Shown here piece by piece: positions 36,297-45,009 of a DNA stretch of 64,000 bases. Below the pieces are notes generated by a model. It searched no databases. It was not told the origin of the DNA and was given only the letters and a program-made list of their open reading frames with translations. The position numbers and the translations under genes were made by a program. The stretch is from Sphingobium sp. B2D3C (GTDB lineage Bacteria; Pseudomonadota; Alphaproteobacteria; Sphingomonadales; Sphingomonadaceae), in the NCBI RefSeq assembly GCF_025961835.1, contig NZ_JAOQOK010000001.1, positions 3,162,001 to 3,226,000 on the forward strand, written 5' to 3'. How positions within the stretch are numbered: position 1 is the stretch's first letter; the number at the start of each line of letters is the position of its first letter.

Positions 36297-36629
36297 TTGT
36301 TGAACAGATCGCCAGAATAGTCGCAGATTTTTTTCTGTTCTTGAATATGACTGATGAGGAATTGTTAGATCTTGATGTGTCCGTCCTCATGATGGAGGAT
36401 ATGGCAGCGAGGCTTCAAGATTTGGACAAAGCTTTCCTTCGAGAGCTGGTCGACGCATTTCCTGTGATCGCCTCAGAATATAGCGGCGAGGCCCACAAAT
36501 TGGTGTTCGACATACCCTATAGCTTCTATCTTGAGGAAACGCTTGCCGCCGGCGATCCGGTGAGGCTAGCCGAACTGGAAGCGCTCCGCGACGCGAGGGA
36601 TTGAACGTCCGATTTTAGGGCGGGTTGTC
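36156..36629 (+). repeat. Toxin-tip/immunity tandem repeat unit 2
   Basis: Second copy of the unit at 35529-36000, same order and same 4-nt overlap between the toxin remnant and the immunity gene. Confidence 0.75.
36293..36604 (+). CDS. Putative immunity protein, copy 2
   Basis: 103 residues, paralogue of the product at 35666-35977. The N-terminal 30 residues differ (MIVEQIARIVADFFLFLNMTDEE against MSVLGVARIIADFILFLDLTDDE), the remainder is nearly identical. Such a pattern fits either recent duplication with drift or recombination in the shared part. Open and in frame; follows a dead toxin tip. Confidence 0.65.
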   Translation: MIVEQIARIVADFFLFLNMTDEELLDLDVSVLMMEDMAARLQDLDKAFLRELVDAFPVIASEYSGEAHKLVFDIPYSFYLEETLAAGDPVRLAELEALRDARD

Positions 36630-36711
36630 TCACGGACCTTTCGAAGCCGCCCTATGACGCGCGATCAATAGAAACTTCTCGGTGATTTGAGTGCCCATCT
36701 TTGTCGTCTGT

Positions 36712-36724
36712 GGCACCATTTTCC
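36712..36724 (+). repeat. Right attachment-like direct repeat
   Basis: GGCACCATTTTCC, identical to 33878-33890 at the tRNA-Thr 3' end and in the same orientation. Confidence 0.7.
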
Positions 36725-36901
36725 CTAAAGGCGGGTCTTGTGCGGTCGTCCCGGTCTGGCGGCTGCTTCGACTTCCTTGCCTTTTGAGCGCTTGCCCTCC
36801 CCGAAGCGGTACGCCGCTCCCAACCCGCTTGCTAAGCGCCGGTTCGGCTGGCAGGTTCGGCACCACTCTATTCGACTGGGTGTTGGGGGAACGCGACGGA
36901 C

Positions 36902-38197
36902 ATGAGCCTGCATCAATCGCCTGCGCGCTATTCGCTTGCCGCGATTATTCTGCACTGGTCGCTTGCCGCTTTGCTGCTCTTTCAGGTGTCGCTGGGATGG
37001 CGCCTGGAGGATCTGACCGGCCTGCCGCAGTTCGCGGCCTATCAGCTTCACAAGACCATCGGCATCAGCATCCTGCTGCTCAGCGTGGCGCGCCTGGTGA
37101 TCCGGCTGCTGGTGCCCCGGCCCCGCCCGCTCAACACGAGCCTGCTGCTTGCCGCCCTCGCCGGCGGTGTCCACGCCCTGTTCTATGTGGTGATGATCCT
37201 TGGACCGCTCACGGGCTGGATCATCGTCTCGACCTCGGCGATCAAGGTGCCGACATTGCTGTTCGGCGTCATTCCATGGCCGCATCTGCCTGTGAGCGCT
37301 GCCCTGCACGACCCGGCGGAAGCCGTGCACAGCCTGCTTGGCTGGCTCCTGGCCGGGCTGGTGATCCTGCATGTCGCGGGAGCACTGCGGCACCACTTTT
37401 TGCGCAAGGATATTCTTGGCCGCATGGTGCCTAGTGCCTTGAGCAGACGGGGCGCGCTCAATGTGGTGGCGGCTCTCGTGATTGCGGGCGCGCTGACGGC
37501 CTTTGCACTGGCCTGGGTGCTGCCGTTCGGCGGCAAGGCGCCGGCGCAAGCGGATGCCGGTCTTGCGGGGTCAAACGTGGCGGCCGCGGATAATGCGGGT
37601 GACCCTGCCGTCAACGCCAGCAATGCAGCCGAAGATGCTTTGGCGGTCAAGCAGGCAGCGGCGCCTGCCGATGAGCCAGCCAAGGATGAGGCGCAAAAGG
37701 CCGCCGCTTGGACGGTGCAGCGCGGCGGCACGCTCAATTTCCGCACGGCCTATTCCGGCACCGACATCGACGGCGGCTTTTCGCGCTGGGATGCCGACAT
37801 AGTCTTCAGCCCGGATGATCTGCCCGGCTCGCGCATCGCCGTGACGGTCGATCTGGCGTCGGTCGACAGCGCCGACAGCCAGCGTGACGACATGCTGCGC
37901 GGCGACGAGTTCTTCGGCGTGGCGGCGCATCCGCGCGCGACGTTCCGGGCAACGCGCATCACGCATCGCGATGGCAATCGCTACCGCGCGACGGGCACGC
38001 TCTCGCTCAACGGGCAGCAAAAGCCAGTGACGCTCGATTTCACGCTGGATATCGACGGAATGGTTGCCCGCGCCCGCGGCTCCACTCGCATCGACCGCAC
38101 GGCCTTCGGCGTCGGAACCGGAGAATGGTCCGATACCAGCACGATTCCGGATGCCGTGACGATCAGCTTCAATTTTCAGGCAAAGCGGGCGGAGTAA
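36902..38197 (+). CDS. Cytochrome b561-YceI fusion protein
   Basis: 431 residues in two parts. Residues about 1-190 form a four-helix cytochrome b561 with candidate haem histidines in ILHWSLA, YQLHKTIG, AEAVHSLLGW and VILHVAGALRHH; residues about 190-215 add another membrane helix. After an Ala-rich linker, residues about 260-431 form a YceI-type lipocalin-like domain (GGTLNFRTAYSGTDIDGGFSRWDADI, DMLRGDEFFGVAAHP, GTLSLNGQQKPVTLDF) that binds polyisoprenoids such as ubiquinone in relatives. The fusion suggests quinone-linked electron transfer at the periplasmic face. A fragment of the same family lies in the adjacent island. Confidence 0.9.
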   Translation: MSLHQSPARYSLAAIILHWSLAALLLFQVSLGWRLEDLTGLPQFAAYQLHKTIGISILLLSVARLVIRLLVPRPRPLNTSLLLAALAGGVHALFYVVMILGPLTGWIIVSTSAIKVPTLLFGVIPWPHLPVSAALHDPAEAVHSLLGWLLAGLVILHVAGALRHHFLRKDILGRMVPSALSRRGALNVVAALVIAGALTAFALAWVLPFGGKAPAQADAGLAGSNVAAADNAGDPAVNASNAAEDALAVKQAAAPADEPAKDEAQKAAAWTVQRGGTLNFRTAYSGTDIDGGFSRWDADIVFSPDDLPGSRIAVTVDLASVDSADSQRDDMLRGDEFFGVAAHPRATFRATRITHRDGNRYRATGTLSLNGQQKPVTLDFTLDIDGMVARARGSTRIDRTAFGVGTGEWSDTSTIPDAVTISFNFQAKRAE

Positions 38198-38232
38198 GCG
38201 GGAGCAGGGCGCGCTCGGGTCGCGCTTGGCCC

Positions 38233-38712
38233 TTACTTCTTCTTGCCGAAGTCTACCGTTACCACGTTGGAGCCGTCTTCGGCCTGGGCGACCGGCGTAT
38301 CGTTTTCCGCCATCTCCATGGTTTCGACGGCCTCGCCGCTCTCCATCACCTGGAATTCCAGCGAGAAGTTGACGGCCGGGTCCACGAAGAAGCGCAGCGC
38401 CGCGAACGGGATCACCAGATGCGCCGGCACCTGATTGAAGGTGAGGCCGACCTCGAAGCTGGTATCGGTAACCTTGAGATCCCAGAATTTATGCTGCAGC
38501 ACGATGGTCATCTCGTCCGGGAAGCGCTCGGCCAGCCAGGTGGGAATGCTCACCCCCGGCGCCTGCGTCTTGAACGTGATGTAGAAATGATGATTGCCCG
38601 GCAGGACGCCCGTCAGCGCAATATCCTGCAAAACGCGCCCGGGAATCGCACGCAGCGCCTCCTGCACGATTTCGTCATAGGGAATCAGGCTGTCTGCTGG
38701 CTCTTCCGTCAT
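38233..38712 (-). CDS. sspB: SspB-like ClpXP adaptor
   Basis: 159 residues from ATG 38712. Alphaproteobacterial SspB tethers ssrA-tagged proteins to the ClpXP protease. The substrate-binding fold is seen in IPYDEIVQEALRAIPGRVL, NHHFYITFKTQAPGVSIP, LAERFPDEMTIVLQHKFWDL and FNQVPAHLVIPFAALRFFVDP; the acidic linker ends in the short tail VVTVDFGKKK, the ClpX-docking position. Convergent with the cytochrome fusion gene and divergent from hisB. Confidence 0.9.
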   Translation of the reverse strand: MTEEPADSLIPYDEIVQEALRAIPGRVLQDIALTGVLPGNHHFYITFKTQAPGVSIPTWLAERFPDEMTIVLQHKFWDLKVTDTSFEVGLTFNQVPAHLVIPFAALRFFVDPAVNFSLEFQVMESGEAVETMEMAENDTPVAQAEDGSNVVTVDFGKKK

Positions 38713-38785
38713 GGCCACAGTCCTAGCGCGGGGGGCTCGCCGGTCAAGCACAGAGCGTTACAGCCGTTAACGGTCGAGAAGCGCA

Positions 38786-38813
38786 TTGCATGGTCCGCCG
38801 CGCGCGTTATAGG
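38786..38813 (+). promoter_or_regulatory. Candidate promoter of the his operon
   Basis: TTGCAT (38786-38791) and TATAGG (38808-38813) with 16-bp spacing; the ATG follows 8 nt after the -10-like box without a Shine-Dalgarno, implying a leaderless message. Confidence 0.4.
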
Positions 38814-38821
38814 CCGCAACC

Positions 38822-39415
38822 ATGCGTAGCGCGGAGATCAGGCGGAAAACCGGCGAGACCGATATCGAGGTGAGCGTCAATCTCGATGGGGCCGGCACTT
38901 ATTCCATTTCGACCGGCATCGGGTTTCTCGACCATATGCTCGAGCAGCTCTCGCGCCATTCGCTGATCGATCTGAGCGTGAAGGCGGTCGGCGATCTGCA
39001 TATCGACCAGCACCACACCACCGAGGATACCGGCATCGCGGTTGGCGAGGCGATCGCCAAGGCGCTCGGCGACAAGCGCGGCATTGCCCGTTATGGCGAG
39101 GCGCACGCGCCGATGGACGAGACGCTGACCCGCGTCGCGCTCGACATTTCCGGCCGGCCCTGGCTGGTCTGGAAGGTCGAGATCCCCATGCACCGGCTGG
39201 GCGAGTGGGACACCGAGCTGATCGAGCACTGGTTCCAGAGCTTCGCGCAGTCGGCGGGGATCACCCTGCATGTCGAGAACCTTTATGGCAGCAACAATCA
39301 CCACATCGTGGAAAGCTGCTTCAAGGCGCTGGCCCGCGCGCTGCGCCAGGCGGTGGAGATCGATCCGCGCAAGAGCGATGCGATCCCCTCCACCAAGGGC
39401 ACGCTGGGCGGCTGA
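38822..39415 (+). CDS. hisB: Imidazoleglycerol-phosphate dehydratase
   Basis: Sixth step of histidine synthesis; monofunctional enzyme of 197 residues without the phosphatase half found in E. coli. The metal-binding motifs are present: [30 protein letters not shown] and, in the second half of the pseudo-repeat, [17 protein letters not shown]. First gene of a five-gene his cluster with very short spacers; 6 nt to hisH. Confidence 0.96.
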   Translation: MRSAEIRRKTGETDIEVSVNLDGAGTYSISTGIGFLDHMLEQLSRHSLIDLSVKAVGDLHIDQHHTTEDTGIAVGEAIAKALGDKRGIARYGEAHAPMDETLTRVALDISGRPWLVWKVEIPMHRLGEWDTELIEHWFQSFAQSAGITLHVENLYGSNNHHIVESCFKALARALRQAVEIDPRKSDAIPSTKGTLGG

Positions 39416-39421
39416 CACTCC

Positions 39422-40036
39422 ATGACCATCGCGCTCATCGATTATGGCGCGGGGAACCTCCACTCCGTGCACAATGCGCTCCGGGCCGCCGGGGCGCATG
39501 GCGTCGTCATTACGGCCGATGCCGAGGTGGTGCGCCGGGCCGACCGAATCGTGCTGCCGGGTGTCGGCGCTTTCCGCGCCTGCATCGAGCCGTTGCGCGC
39601 GCTGCCGGGCATGATCGAGGCGATGCATGAGGCGGTGTTCGGGGTCGGGCGGCCGTTCCTCGGCATTTGCGTGGGTATGCAGTTGCTGGCCGATGCCGGC
39701 GAGGAGTTCGGGCGGCATGAGGGGCTGGGCTGGATTCCGGGCACGGTGCGACGCATCGAGCGCGACGATCCGGCGATCAAGATCCCGCATATGGGCTGGA
39801 ACGATGTTGTCGGCGCGTGCGCCCATCCGCTGGTGGAGCCCGGCGAGGCCTATTTCCTGCACAGCTATCATTTCGAGGCGGCGGAGGCGGCGCATGTCGT
39901 CGCCACCACCGACCATGGCGGGCCGCTGGTCGCGGCGGTCGGCAAGGACAATATTTTGGGCGTCCAGTTCCATCCGGAAAAGAGCCAGGCCTATGGCCTT
40001 GCGACCCTCGCCCGTTTTCTGGAGTGGGCCCCATGA
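39422..40036 (+). CDS. hisH: Imidazole glycerol phosphate synthase, glutamine amidotransferase subunit
   Basis: Supplies ammonia to HisF by hydrolysing glutamine. The 204-residue class I amidotransferase shows the oxyanion strand PGVGAF, the nucleophile elbow LGICVGMQLL (Cys) and the C-terminal His-x-Glu in GVQFHPEKSQ. It begins IALIDYGAGNLHSV. Overlaps hisA by 4 nt (ATGA). Confidence 0.96.
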   Translation: MTIALIDYGAGNLHSVHNALRAAGAHGVVITADAEVVRRADRIVLPGVGAFRACIEPLRALPGMIEAMHEAVFGVGRPFLGICVGMQLLADAGEEFGRHEGLGWIPGTVRRIERDDPAIKIPHMGWNDVVGACAHPLVEPGEAYFLHSYHFEAAEAAHVVATTDHGGPLVAAVGKDNILGVQFHPEKSQAYGLATLARFLEWAP

Positions 40037-40779
40037 GTGATATTCCGCCGTTCATCGTTTTTCCGGCCATCGATCTCAAGGGCGGGCAGGTCGTCCGCCT
40101 GGCCGAGGGCGATATGGACCGGGCGACCGTCTATGGCGATGATCCCGCCGCGCAGGCGCTGATCTGGGCAGAGCAGGGCTCGGATTTCCTGCATGTGGTC
40201 GATCTGGATGGCAGCTTTGCCGGCCATGCCGTCAATGGCGCAGCCATCGCGTCGATTGTCCAGGCCTTCCCCGGCCATGTCCAGCTTGGCGGCGGCATCC
40301 GCGATCCGCAGGCTGTGCAGGGCTGGTTCGCGCTCGGCGTGTCGCGTGTCGTCATCGGCACCGCCGCGCTCAAGAACCCGCAATTCGTCAAGGATATGGC
40401 GGCGGATTATCCCGGCGGCATCGTCGTCGCGGTGGACGCGCGCGAGGGCATGATCGCGACCGACGGCTGGGCTGAGAAGTCTGACATGCCGGTGGTCGAT
40501 CTCGCCCGCCGCTTCGAGGATGCCGGAGTCGCCTCACTGCTGTTCACCGATGTGGGCCGCGATGGCCTGCTCAAGGGCGTGAACATCGATGCGACCGTCG
40601 AGCTGGCGCGGGCGGTGGACATTCCCGTGATCGCCAGCGGCGGCGTCGCGGATATTTCGGACATTCGGGTGCTCAGCCTCCATGCTGGCGATGGCATCGA
40701 GGGCGTGGTGACCGGCCGGGCGCTTTACGATGGTCGGTTGGACCTGCGGGCCGCGATTGCTGTGGCGAATGCCGCGTGA
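40033..40779 (+). CDS. hisA: Phosphoribosylformimino-5-aminoimidazole carboxamide ribotide isomerase
   Basis: TIM-barrel isomerase of histidine synthesis, 248 residues. Half-barrel phosphate sites and catalytic aspartates lie in FPAIDLKGGQVVRL, HVVDLDGSFAG, QLGGGIRD, VAVDAREG, LFTDVGRDGLLKG and VIASGGVADISD. Start ATG 40033 overlaps the hisH stop, so translation is coupled. Confidence 0.96.
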   Translation: MSDIPPFIVFPAIDLKGGQVVRLAEGDMDRATVYGDDPAAQALIWAEQGSDFLHVVDLDGSFAGHAVNGAAIASIVQAFPGHVQLGGGIRDPQAVQGWFALGVSRVVIGTAALKNPQFVKDMAADYPGGIVVAVDAREGMIATDGWAEKSDMPVVDLARRFEDAGVASLLFTDVGRDGLLKGVNIDATVELARAVDIPVIASGGVADISDIRVLSLHAGDGIEGVVTGRALYDGRLDLRAAIAVANAA

Positions 40780-40797
40780 ATGTCACGCAGCTACCTC

Positions 40798-40818
40798 CCG
40801 TTCGCTCGCCACGAACGG
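40798..40818 (+). other. Hairpin between hisA and hisF
   Basis: CCGTTCG-CTCGCCA-CGAACGG, a perfect 7-bp stem in the 57-nt spacer; the only notable gap among otherwise touching his genes. No T-run follows, so it may be an mRNA-stability element rather than a terminator. Confidence 0.4.
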
Positions 40819-40836
40819 ATGTGAGGATTTAGTCCA

Positions 40837-41601
40837 GTGACCGTCCGCACCCGCATCATCCCCTGTCTCGATGTCGCCAATGGCCGCGTGGTCAAGGGCG
40901 TGAACTTCGTCGACCTGCGCGATGCCGGCGATCCGGTCGAGCAGGCGAAGGTCTATGATGCGGCGGGCGCGGACGAATTGTGCTTCCTTGATATCACCGC
41001 CAGCCACGAGGATCGCGGCACGCTGCTCGATATCGTCGCGCGCACGGCGGAAGTCTGCTTCATGCCGCTCACCGTCGGCGGTGGCGTGCGCAGCGCGGAG
41101 GATGCGCGGGCGCTCCTGCTCGCCGGCGCGGACAAGGTCGCCGTGAACAGCGCCGCCGTGTCGCGCCCCGAAGTGGTGAGCGAGATTGCGGATCGGTTCG
41201 GCAGCCAGTGCATCGTGGCCTCCGTCGATGCCCGGCGGGTCGGTGAGGGCCGCTGGGAAATCTTCACCCATGGCGGCCGTCGCGCCACCGGCATCGACGC
41301 GCTGGCTCATGCCGCGCGGCTGGCGGCGCTGGGCGCAGGCGAGTTGCTCGTCACGTCGATGGATGGGGACGGCACCAAGCAGGGCTATGATCTCGCGCTG
41401 ACCCGCGCCATTGCCGATGCGGTCACCGTGCCGGTCATCGCCAGCGGCGGTGTCGGCACGCTCGATCATCTGGTTGAGGGCGTGACGCAGGGCCATGCCA
41501 GCGCGGTTCTGGCGGCCTCCATCTTCCATTTCGGTCAGCATAGCGTGCGTGAGGCGCGGGCAGCATTGGCCGCTGCGGGCATTCCTGTTCGTCATCTCTG
41601 A
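40837..41601 (+). CDS. hisF: Imidazole glycerol phosphate synthase, cyclase subunit
   Basis: Forms the imidazole ring with ammonia from HisH. The 254-residue barrel shows [58 protein letters not shown] and [12 protein letters not shown]. Starts at GTG 40837, preceded by GTGAGGA as ribosome-binding site. Separated from hisA by 57 nt. Confidence 0.96.
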   Translation: MTVRTRIIPCLDVANGRVVKGVNFVDLRDAGDPVEQAKVYDAAGADELCFLDITASHEDRGTLLDIVARTAEVCFMPLTVGGGVRSAEDARALLLAGADKVAVNSAAVSRPEVVSEIADRFGSQCIVASVDARRVGEGRWEIFTHGGRRATGIDALAHAARLAALGAGELLVTSMDGDGTKQGYDLALTRAIADAVTVPVIASGGVGTLDHLVEGVTQGHASAVLAASIFHFGQHSVREARAALAAAGIPVRHL

Positions 41602-41661
41602 GCGCGGCGTCAGCCGGAAAAGCCATTGACGCCCGGCGGCGCAGCGGCAAGGACAAGCGCC

Positions 41662-41976
41662 ATGGACAGCCTCTTCCGCCTCGAACAGACCATCCTCGCC
41701 CGGCGCGAGGCCGATCCCGACAGTTCCTATGTCGCCCGCCTGCGCGCCAAGGGGCTGGGCAAGATGGCGCAGAAATTCGGCGAGGAAGCGGTCGAAACGG
41801 TGATCGCCGCGCTGAGTGAGGACGAGGCGGCCCTGACCGGCGAAGCGGCCGACCTCATGTTCCACCTGCTCGTCCTGCTCGCCGAGCGTGGCATTACGCT
41901 CGCCGATGTCTGCGCCGAGCTGGACCGGCGCGAGGGCGTCTCGGGGCTGGATGAGAAGGCCAACCGTCCGAAATGA
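41662..41976 (+). CDS. hisE: Phosphoribosyl-ATP pyrophosphatase
   Basis: Second step of histidine synthesis; 104 residues of the all-alpha MazG-like fold, monofunctional as usual in alphaproteobacteria. Motifs: LARREADPDSSYVARL, GLGKMAQKFGEEAVETVIAAL (EExxE-like metal site) and EAADLMFHLLVLL. ATG 41662 follows an AAGGA ribosome site; a TTG 36 nt upstream is less likely. Confidence 0.93.
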   Translation: MDSLFRLEQTILARREADPDSSYVARLRAKGLGKMAQKFGEEAVETVIAALSEDEAALTGEAADLMFHLLVLLAERGITLADVCAELDRREGVSGLDEKANRPK

Positions 41977-41996
41977 CCTTCCTTCTGGAGTGAGCC

Positions 41997-42374
41997 ATGG
42001 CGATCGATCCGACCCTTCCCTATGACGAGAGCAATATCTTCGCGAAGATCCTGCGCGGAGACATCCCCTGCAACAAGGTGTTCGAGGATGATCACGTCCT
42101 CGCCTTCCATGACATCGCCCCGCAGGCCCCCACGCACATTCTCGTGATTCCCAAGGGCGCCTATGTGAGCTGGGATGATTTCTCGGCCCGCGCGAGCGAG
42201 GGCGAGATCGCGGCATTCGTGCGCGCAGTCGGCACGATTGCGCGGGAGGCGGGGCTGGTGGAGCCGGGCTATCGCCTGCTCGCCAATGTCGGCGCGCATG
42301 GCGGGCAGGAAGTGCCGCATCTGCATATTCATCTGTTCGGCGGACGCGCGCTGGGGCCGATGCTGGCGCGCTGA
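41997..42374 (+). CDS. HIT-family (HINT-type) nucleotide hydrolase
   Basis: 125-residue histidine-triad protein with the active-site HLHIHLF near the C-terminus and the N-terminal IFAKILRGDIPCNKVFEDDHVLAFHDI strand-helix pattern of bacterial HinT, which hydrolyses purine phosphoramidates. It follows hisE by 20 nt, a linkage common in alphaproteobacteria. Clear TGGAGTGA ribosome-binding site. Confidence 0.93.
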   Translation: MAIDPTLPYDESNIFAKILRGDIPCNKVFEDDHVLAFHDIAPQAPTHILVIPKGAYVSWDDFSARASEGEIAAFVRAVGTIAREAGLVEPGYRLLANVGAHGGQEVPHLHIHLFGGRALGPMLAR

Positions 42375-42499
42375 GCGCGGTTTGCCTGCCCGCGACGCCT
42401 TCCCCTGTCGCAAGCCCCTTGCGCGTCGCCGATAAGCCTATAGGCTTGGCGGTCAGTTCAGGGGGAGCGGCTGCGGCCGCGCTGTATAGAGAGACGCGC

Positions 42500-44023
42500 A
42501 TGATCTTTGGCCGCATCAAGCCACTCGACGCCATTCTCGCCACTGCCGAAAAGAAATCACTGCACCGATCGCTCGGGGCCTTCCAGCTGACCATGCTGGG
42601 TGTGGGCGCCGTGATCGGCACCGGCATTTTCGTGCTGACGGCGGAAGCGGCGCAGAAGGCGGGGCCGGGCATGATGCTCTCCTTCGTCATCGCCGGCTTC
42701 GTCTGTGCCGTGGCGGCGCTCTGCTATTCGGAAATGGCCTCGATGGTCCCGGTTTCGGGATCGGCCTACACGTATAGCTATGCGGTGATGGGCGAGCTGA
42801 TCGCCTGGATGGTCGGCTGGGCCTTGATCCTCGAATATGCCGTGGCGGCGGGGGCCGTCTCGGTCGGCTGGTCCGGCTATGTCGTCGGCCTGCTCGAACA
42901 TGCGCTGGGCATCGACATTCCCAACATGCTGGTGCGCGGGCCGTTCGATGGCGGTCTGGTCAATCTGCCCGCCATGGGCATCGCCCTGCTGGTCACCTGG
43001 CTGCTCGTCATCGGCACGCGTGAGAGCGCGATGGTCAATGCCGTGCTCGTGGTGATCAAGGTCGCGGCGCTCACTCTGTTCATCGTGCTGGCGCTGCCAG
43101 TGATGAACATGGAGCAGTTCTCGCCTTTTGCACCCTTGGGCTTCGGCGGCATAGGCGCGGCGGCGGCGTCGATCTTCTTTGCCTATGTGGGCTTCGATGC
43201 GGTCTCCACCGCGGCGGAGGAAACCAAGAATCCCCAGCGCAACATGCCGATCGGCCTCATTGGGTCGCTCACCATCTGCACGATTTTCTACCTGTTGGTT
43301 GCTGCCGGGGTTGTCGGCACGGTGGGCTCGCAGCCTTTGATGGGCCCGGCCGGGGAAGCGCTGGCGCCGGGCAGCAAGGCGCTGGCCGATCAGTGCGCGG
43401 CCATCGGCGATCAGGCAGTGGTCTGCTCGAAAGAAGCGTTGGCCTGGACGATGCGGGAGATCGGCTGGCCGCAGATCGGCAACCTCATCGGTTTGGCTGC
43501 TGGTCTTGCCCTGCCGTCGGTCATCCTCATGATGATGTTCGGCCAGACGCGCATCTTCTTCGTCATGAGCCGGGACGGGCTGCTGCCGGCGGTGTTCTCC
43601 AAGGTCCACCCCAAGTTCCACACGCCGCATGTCATCACGATCATCACCGGCGTTTTCGTGGCCCTGTTCGCGGCCTTCTTCCCGGTCGGCATTCTCGCCG
43701 ACATTTCCAATTCCGGCACGCTGTTTGCCTTTGCCGCCGTCTCCATCGCCGTGCTCGTGCTGAGGCGGACGGACCCGACGCGCAAGCGGCCGTTCCGTAC
43801 ACCGGCCATCGCCATCACCGCGCCGGTCGCGATCCTCGGCTGCATCTACCTCTTCTTCAAACTCGGTATCGAGACGAAGCTGATGTTCGTGGCCTGGGCT
43901 GTAGTCGGTCTCGTCGTCTATTTCGCCTATAGCCGCTCGCGCAGCCATGTCGGGCGCGGCACCGTCGAAGTGCCTGAGGCCGATCCCGACGCGCCGCCGC
44001 AGCCCGTGCCGCCCATCGACTGA
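42500..44023 (+). CDS. APC-superfamily amino-acid permease
   Basis: Inner-membrane transporter of 507 residues with about 12 hydrophobic helices. Family marks: LGVGAVIGTGIFVLTAEAAQKAGPG in helix 1, YSEMASMVPVSGSAYTYSY, and FFAYVGFDAVSTAAEETKNPQRNMPIG, which resemble cationic amino-acid transporters (CAT/YhdG group). A long periplasmic loop with two cysteines (DQCAAIGDQAVVCSKEAL) precedes helix 8. ATG 42500 begins MIFGRIKPLDAILATAEK; an in-frame extension to 42419 has no support. Confidence 0.92.
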   Translation: MIFGRIKPLDAILATAEKKSLHRSLGAFQLTMLGVGAVIGTGIFVLTAEAAQKAGPGMMLSFVIAGFVCAVAALCYSEMASMVPVSGSAYTYSYAVMGELIAWMVGWALILEYAVAAGAVSVGWSGYVVGLLEHALGIDIPNMLVRGPFDGGLVNLPAMGIALLVTWLLVIGTRESAMVNAVLVVIKVAALTLFIVLALPVMNMEQFSPFAPLGFGGIGAAAASIFFAYVGFDAVSTAAEETKNPQRNMPIGLIGSLTICTIFYLLVAAGVVGTVGSQPLMGPAGEALAPGSKALADQCAAIGDQAVVCSKEALAWTMREIGWPQIGNLIGLAAGLALPSVILMMMFGQTRIFFVMSRDGLLPAVFSKVHPKFHTPHVITIITGVFVALFAAFFPVGILADISNSGTLFAFAAVSIAVLVLRRTDPTRKRPFRTPAIAITAPVAILGCIYLFFKLGIETKLMFVAWAVVGLVVYFAYSRSRSHVGRGTVEVPEADPDAPPQPVPPID

Positions 44024-44055
44024 CGGCACCGGTCAGCCGCGCCGCATCGATTATC

Positions 44056-44370
44056 TCAGGATTTGTTGCGCAGCCCCAGATCGTGCGCGAGAACATCCAG
44101 ATTGGCGCCGGGGTGGATGATCAGCCATCGGTCCGGCTTGCTGGTGTCGACCACGGTTACCGCGCGCTTGGGGCAGATGTCGAGGCAGCCGACCTCGAGA
44201 ATGCCGGCACCGGCCTTGCGACCCTTGCCGAGCTGCAGGTGCTTGCGCAGGGCCTTGCCAAGGGTCTTGTTCCCCTCCGGCCCGAAGCCGCCGCCCTTGA
44301 TCTTCTTCTCGCATTTGCGACAAACCAGCACCGCGTTGGACCAGCGACTGCGGACCTGACGGGCGCTCAT
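44056..44370 (-). CDS. (2Fe-2S) ferredoxin-like protein
   Basis: 104-residue thioredoxin-like ferredoxin. Cys17, Cys20 (VCRKC), Cys62 and Cys66 (GCLDICPK) are placed to bind a 2Fe-2S cluster; the segment NKTLGKALRKHL is typical of the family. Electron partner unknown. Start overlaps the stop of the J-domain gene upstream by 4 nt, so the two are co-translated. Confidence 0.88.
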   Translation of the reverse strand: MSARQVRSRWSNAVLVCRKCEKKIKGGGFGPEGNKTLGKALRKHLQLGKGRKAGAGILEVGCLDICPKRAVTVVDTSKPDRWLIIHPGANLDVLAHDLGLRNKS

Positions 44371-44906
44371 GGCGCGGGCTTCCAGCTCTTGCGCTCCTCG
44401 GCCACGCGCAGCACGTCATAGGCGGCCTGGATGGCCTGAAAGCGCGTGGCGGCGTCGGCATCGCCGGGGCGCACATCCGGGTGGCATTCCTTGGCAAGTG
44501 CGCGCCAGCTCCGCTTCACCGCCTCGAAATCGGCATCGCTCTCCAGCCCCAGCACATCGAGCGCGCGCATCTCGTCGCGCGAGCGGGTGCCATCGCCGGG
44601 GCCGGCCCATTGATTATGGGCGCTGGTCCGATAGCCGGAGGCGTCACGCTGCTCATTGTGCATGCGCTCGTTGCGCTCTTCCTCGTCCAATCCCGCGAAA
44701 TAATCCCAGCCCTTGTTATATTCGGCAGCATGAGCCTGGCAGAAATACCAGCGGTCCGGGCTGTTGGGGGATTTGGGCGCGGGGCAGTTGCCGGGCTGGT
44801 CGCAGCCATGCCGGTCGCACAGCCGAACGGCCTGCGCTTCCCGCGCGGAGCCATAGCTGCGCCAGCGGGGAAAGCCCCAGTCATTGTTCCGTCCGCTTCT
44901 GGCCAT
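44367..44906 (-). CDS. J-domain (DnaJ-like) protein
   Basis: 179 residues; the J domain is at the C-terminus (about 113-175) with the HPD tripeptide in AKECHPDVRPGD, which stimulates DnaK ATPase. The N-terminal half carries paired cysteines and histidines (RLCDRHGCDQPGNCPAPK, WYFCQAHAAEYNKGWDYF), probably a small zinc-binding module. Co-transcribed with the ferredoxin gene. Its client is unknown. Confidence 0.9.
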   Translation of the reverse strand: MARSGRNNDWGFPRWRSYGSAREAQAVRLCDRHGCDQPGNCPAPKSPNSPDRWYFCQAHAAEYNKGWDYFAGLDEEERNERMHNEQRDASGYRTSAHNQWAGPGDGTRSRDEMRALDVLGLESDADFEAVKRSWRALAKECHPDVRPGDADAATRFQAIQAAYDVLRVAEERKSWKPAP

Positions 44907-45009
44907 CCGATCTCACTTAGTGCGGGTTCGTGGTGAAATCCACCGTAGCGCGGTGAAAATGCGGGTATCGCAGCGGTCGCGCCATTGCCCTGCAGGCGAT
45001 CAGCAAAAT

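Larger units (their letters stand above)
33878..36724. mobile_element. tRNA-Thr-anchored mini genomic island
   Basis: 2.85 kb bounded by 13-bp direct repeats, one being the tRNA-Thr 3' end. The interior is visibly richer in A+T than its flanks and holds only toxin/immunity-type genes and their remnants, with no integrase. It looks like a deletion derivative of an integrative element, or a passenger mobilised in trans. Confidence 0.7.

Noticed and set aside
42557..44029. 490-residue minus-strand frame
   Set aside because: Antisense to the amino-acid permease; His/Asp/Arg-rich composition is typical of a shadow frame.
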